From positions 1-64,000 of the forward strand of contig NZ_CP051185.1 of NCBI RefSeq assembly GCF_012516315.1: a stretch of DNA of 64,000 nt, read 5' to 3'. Below, one piece after another: positions 63,605 through 64,000 of this stretch; the stretch's first letter is position 1; each line of letters starts with the position of its first letter. The DNA comes from Limnospira fusiformis SAG 85.79. GTDB lineage: Bacteria; Cyanobacteriota; Cyanobacteriia; Cyanobacteriales; Microcoleaceae. The notes under the pieces were generated by a model. That model did no database searches and was not told where the DNA came from. It worked only from the letters and a program-made list of their open reading frames with translations. The translations under genes and the position numbers were made by a program.

Positions 63605-64000
63605 TCAGAAGCCATATAAATTATGGTTTCCGAGGGAATATGATTGGCGACTTGAATCCGAGCAGCCATCATCCGCAGGCTGGAATTCTTCCCAGTGTTT
63701 GCAGATTTGCTCGTAGCACTTATGCGGAGTAATTGGCAAATTTTTTAGGTAGAAGAATGTCACCTGATTCAATGACTCCAACAGAAACACTAATTCTGTG
63801 GTGGGGTTGTAGGTATCGACAGCTTCCAAAATGTGAGCATTCATAAAATGATGACGCAGAATCACTGTGTCAGGCGCAGCCAGCCACGCATTCAGAAAAG
63901 CGGCGAGACGCGATCTAGGTACATAGTGAACCTTAAAAACCTCCCCCGCCATTCCTACTGTTGGCGTATTGGTGCTACAAATCACTGCACCCCGTTCACC
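63605..64000 (-). CDS. Hypothetical protein, incomplete at window edge
   Basis: The frame is open to the window end (GERGAVICSTNTPTVGMAGEVFKV at the edge), so the start lies outside; GTG 63985 is an internal codon or alternative start. It contains HHFMNAHILEAVDTYNPTTELVFLLESLNQVTFFYLKNLP. Not recognised. Ends SLGNHNLYGF. Confidence 0.4.
   Translation of the reverse strand, partial: GERGAVICSTNTPTVGMAGEVFKVHYVPRSRLAAFLNAWLAAPDTVILRHHFMNAHILEAVDTYNPTTELVFLLESLNQVTFFYLKNLPITPHKCYEQICKHWEEFQPADDGCSDSSRQSYSLGNHNLYGF

Overview
The window looks like a filamentous cyanobacterium of the Arthrospira/Limnospira (Spirulina) type. HIP1 octamers (GCGATCGC) are dense, there are cyanobacterial marker genes (ferredoxin sulfite reductase, a Crr7-like protein, DUF1823, DUF2854 and DUF3134 proteins, an MPBQ/MSBQ methyltransferase), and the mix of restriction-modification debris, group II introns and insertion sequences fits published descriptions of Arthrospira genomes. 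The genus is inferred from gene content and was not tested.

Region 1 (1-18.3 kb) is an accessory island lodged between dnaA and the oriC/dnaN pair. Its left edge carries a type I restriction remnant (hsdR and hsdS pieces fused by deletion), a HicAB toxin-antitoxin pair and a 64-bp copy of the dnaA 3' end. Next comes an AAA ATPase with a truncated DUF4435 partner (PARIS-like). Then follows a same-strand operon: an internally deleted type IIG methyltransferase, a sigma-70 factor whose N-terminal domain is homologous to the N-terminal domain of that methyltransferase, and an intact PLD nuclease-SNF2 helicase fusion. A DUF433/DUF5615 toxin-antitoxin pair and an array of about 1.06-kb tandem units carrying Uma2-family genes lead into oriC, which has four strong DnaA boxes, two near-consensus boxes and nine perfect 13-bp repeats. 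dnaN follows.

Region 2 (18.3-27.7 kb) is mostly core: dnaN, DUF2854, crr7-like, sir, rsmE, a hydroxyacid dehydrogenase, DUF1823 and a large DUF6930-like gene. The exception is an array of eight extra copies of the rsmE 3' end.

Region 3 (27.9-33.6 kb) is a mobile-element pile-up: an IS200/IS605 element with a TnpB lacking the zinc ribbon, one ORF-less group II intron nested in another (twintron) with an IS630 element inside the inner intron, and an IS607-derived tnpB fragment joined to an intron 5' end.

Region 4 (33.6-52.4 kb) is core metabolism and signalling: an A-type Fe-S carrier, TPR protein, purK, a glycosyltransferase, mraY, an ABC ATPase with a triplicated upstream region, an epimerase, hemE, a GUN4-domain protein, cysteine desulfurase, nfu, then a multidomain response regulator, a PAS histidine kinase, a single-domain receiver and a diguanylate cyclase.

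Region 5 (52.5-61 kb) holds an uncharacterised two-gene operon (an ATPase with ParA-like and second P-loop domains, plus a HEPN-like partner), an IS607 element with a nonsense-mutated tnpA, thrS with a Zur-box-like operator, and a second IS607-derived copy in inverted orientation carrying another group II intron. The window closes with a DsrE protein, an MPBQ/MSBQ methyltransferase, cytochrome c' and an incomplete ORF at the right edge. No tRNA, rRNA or CRISPR array was recognised.
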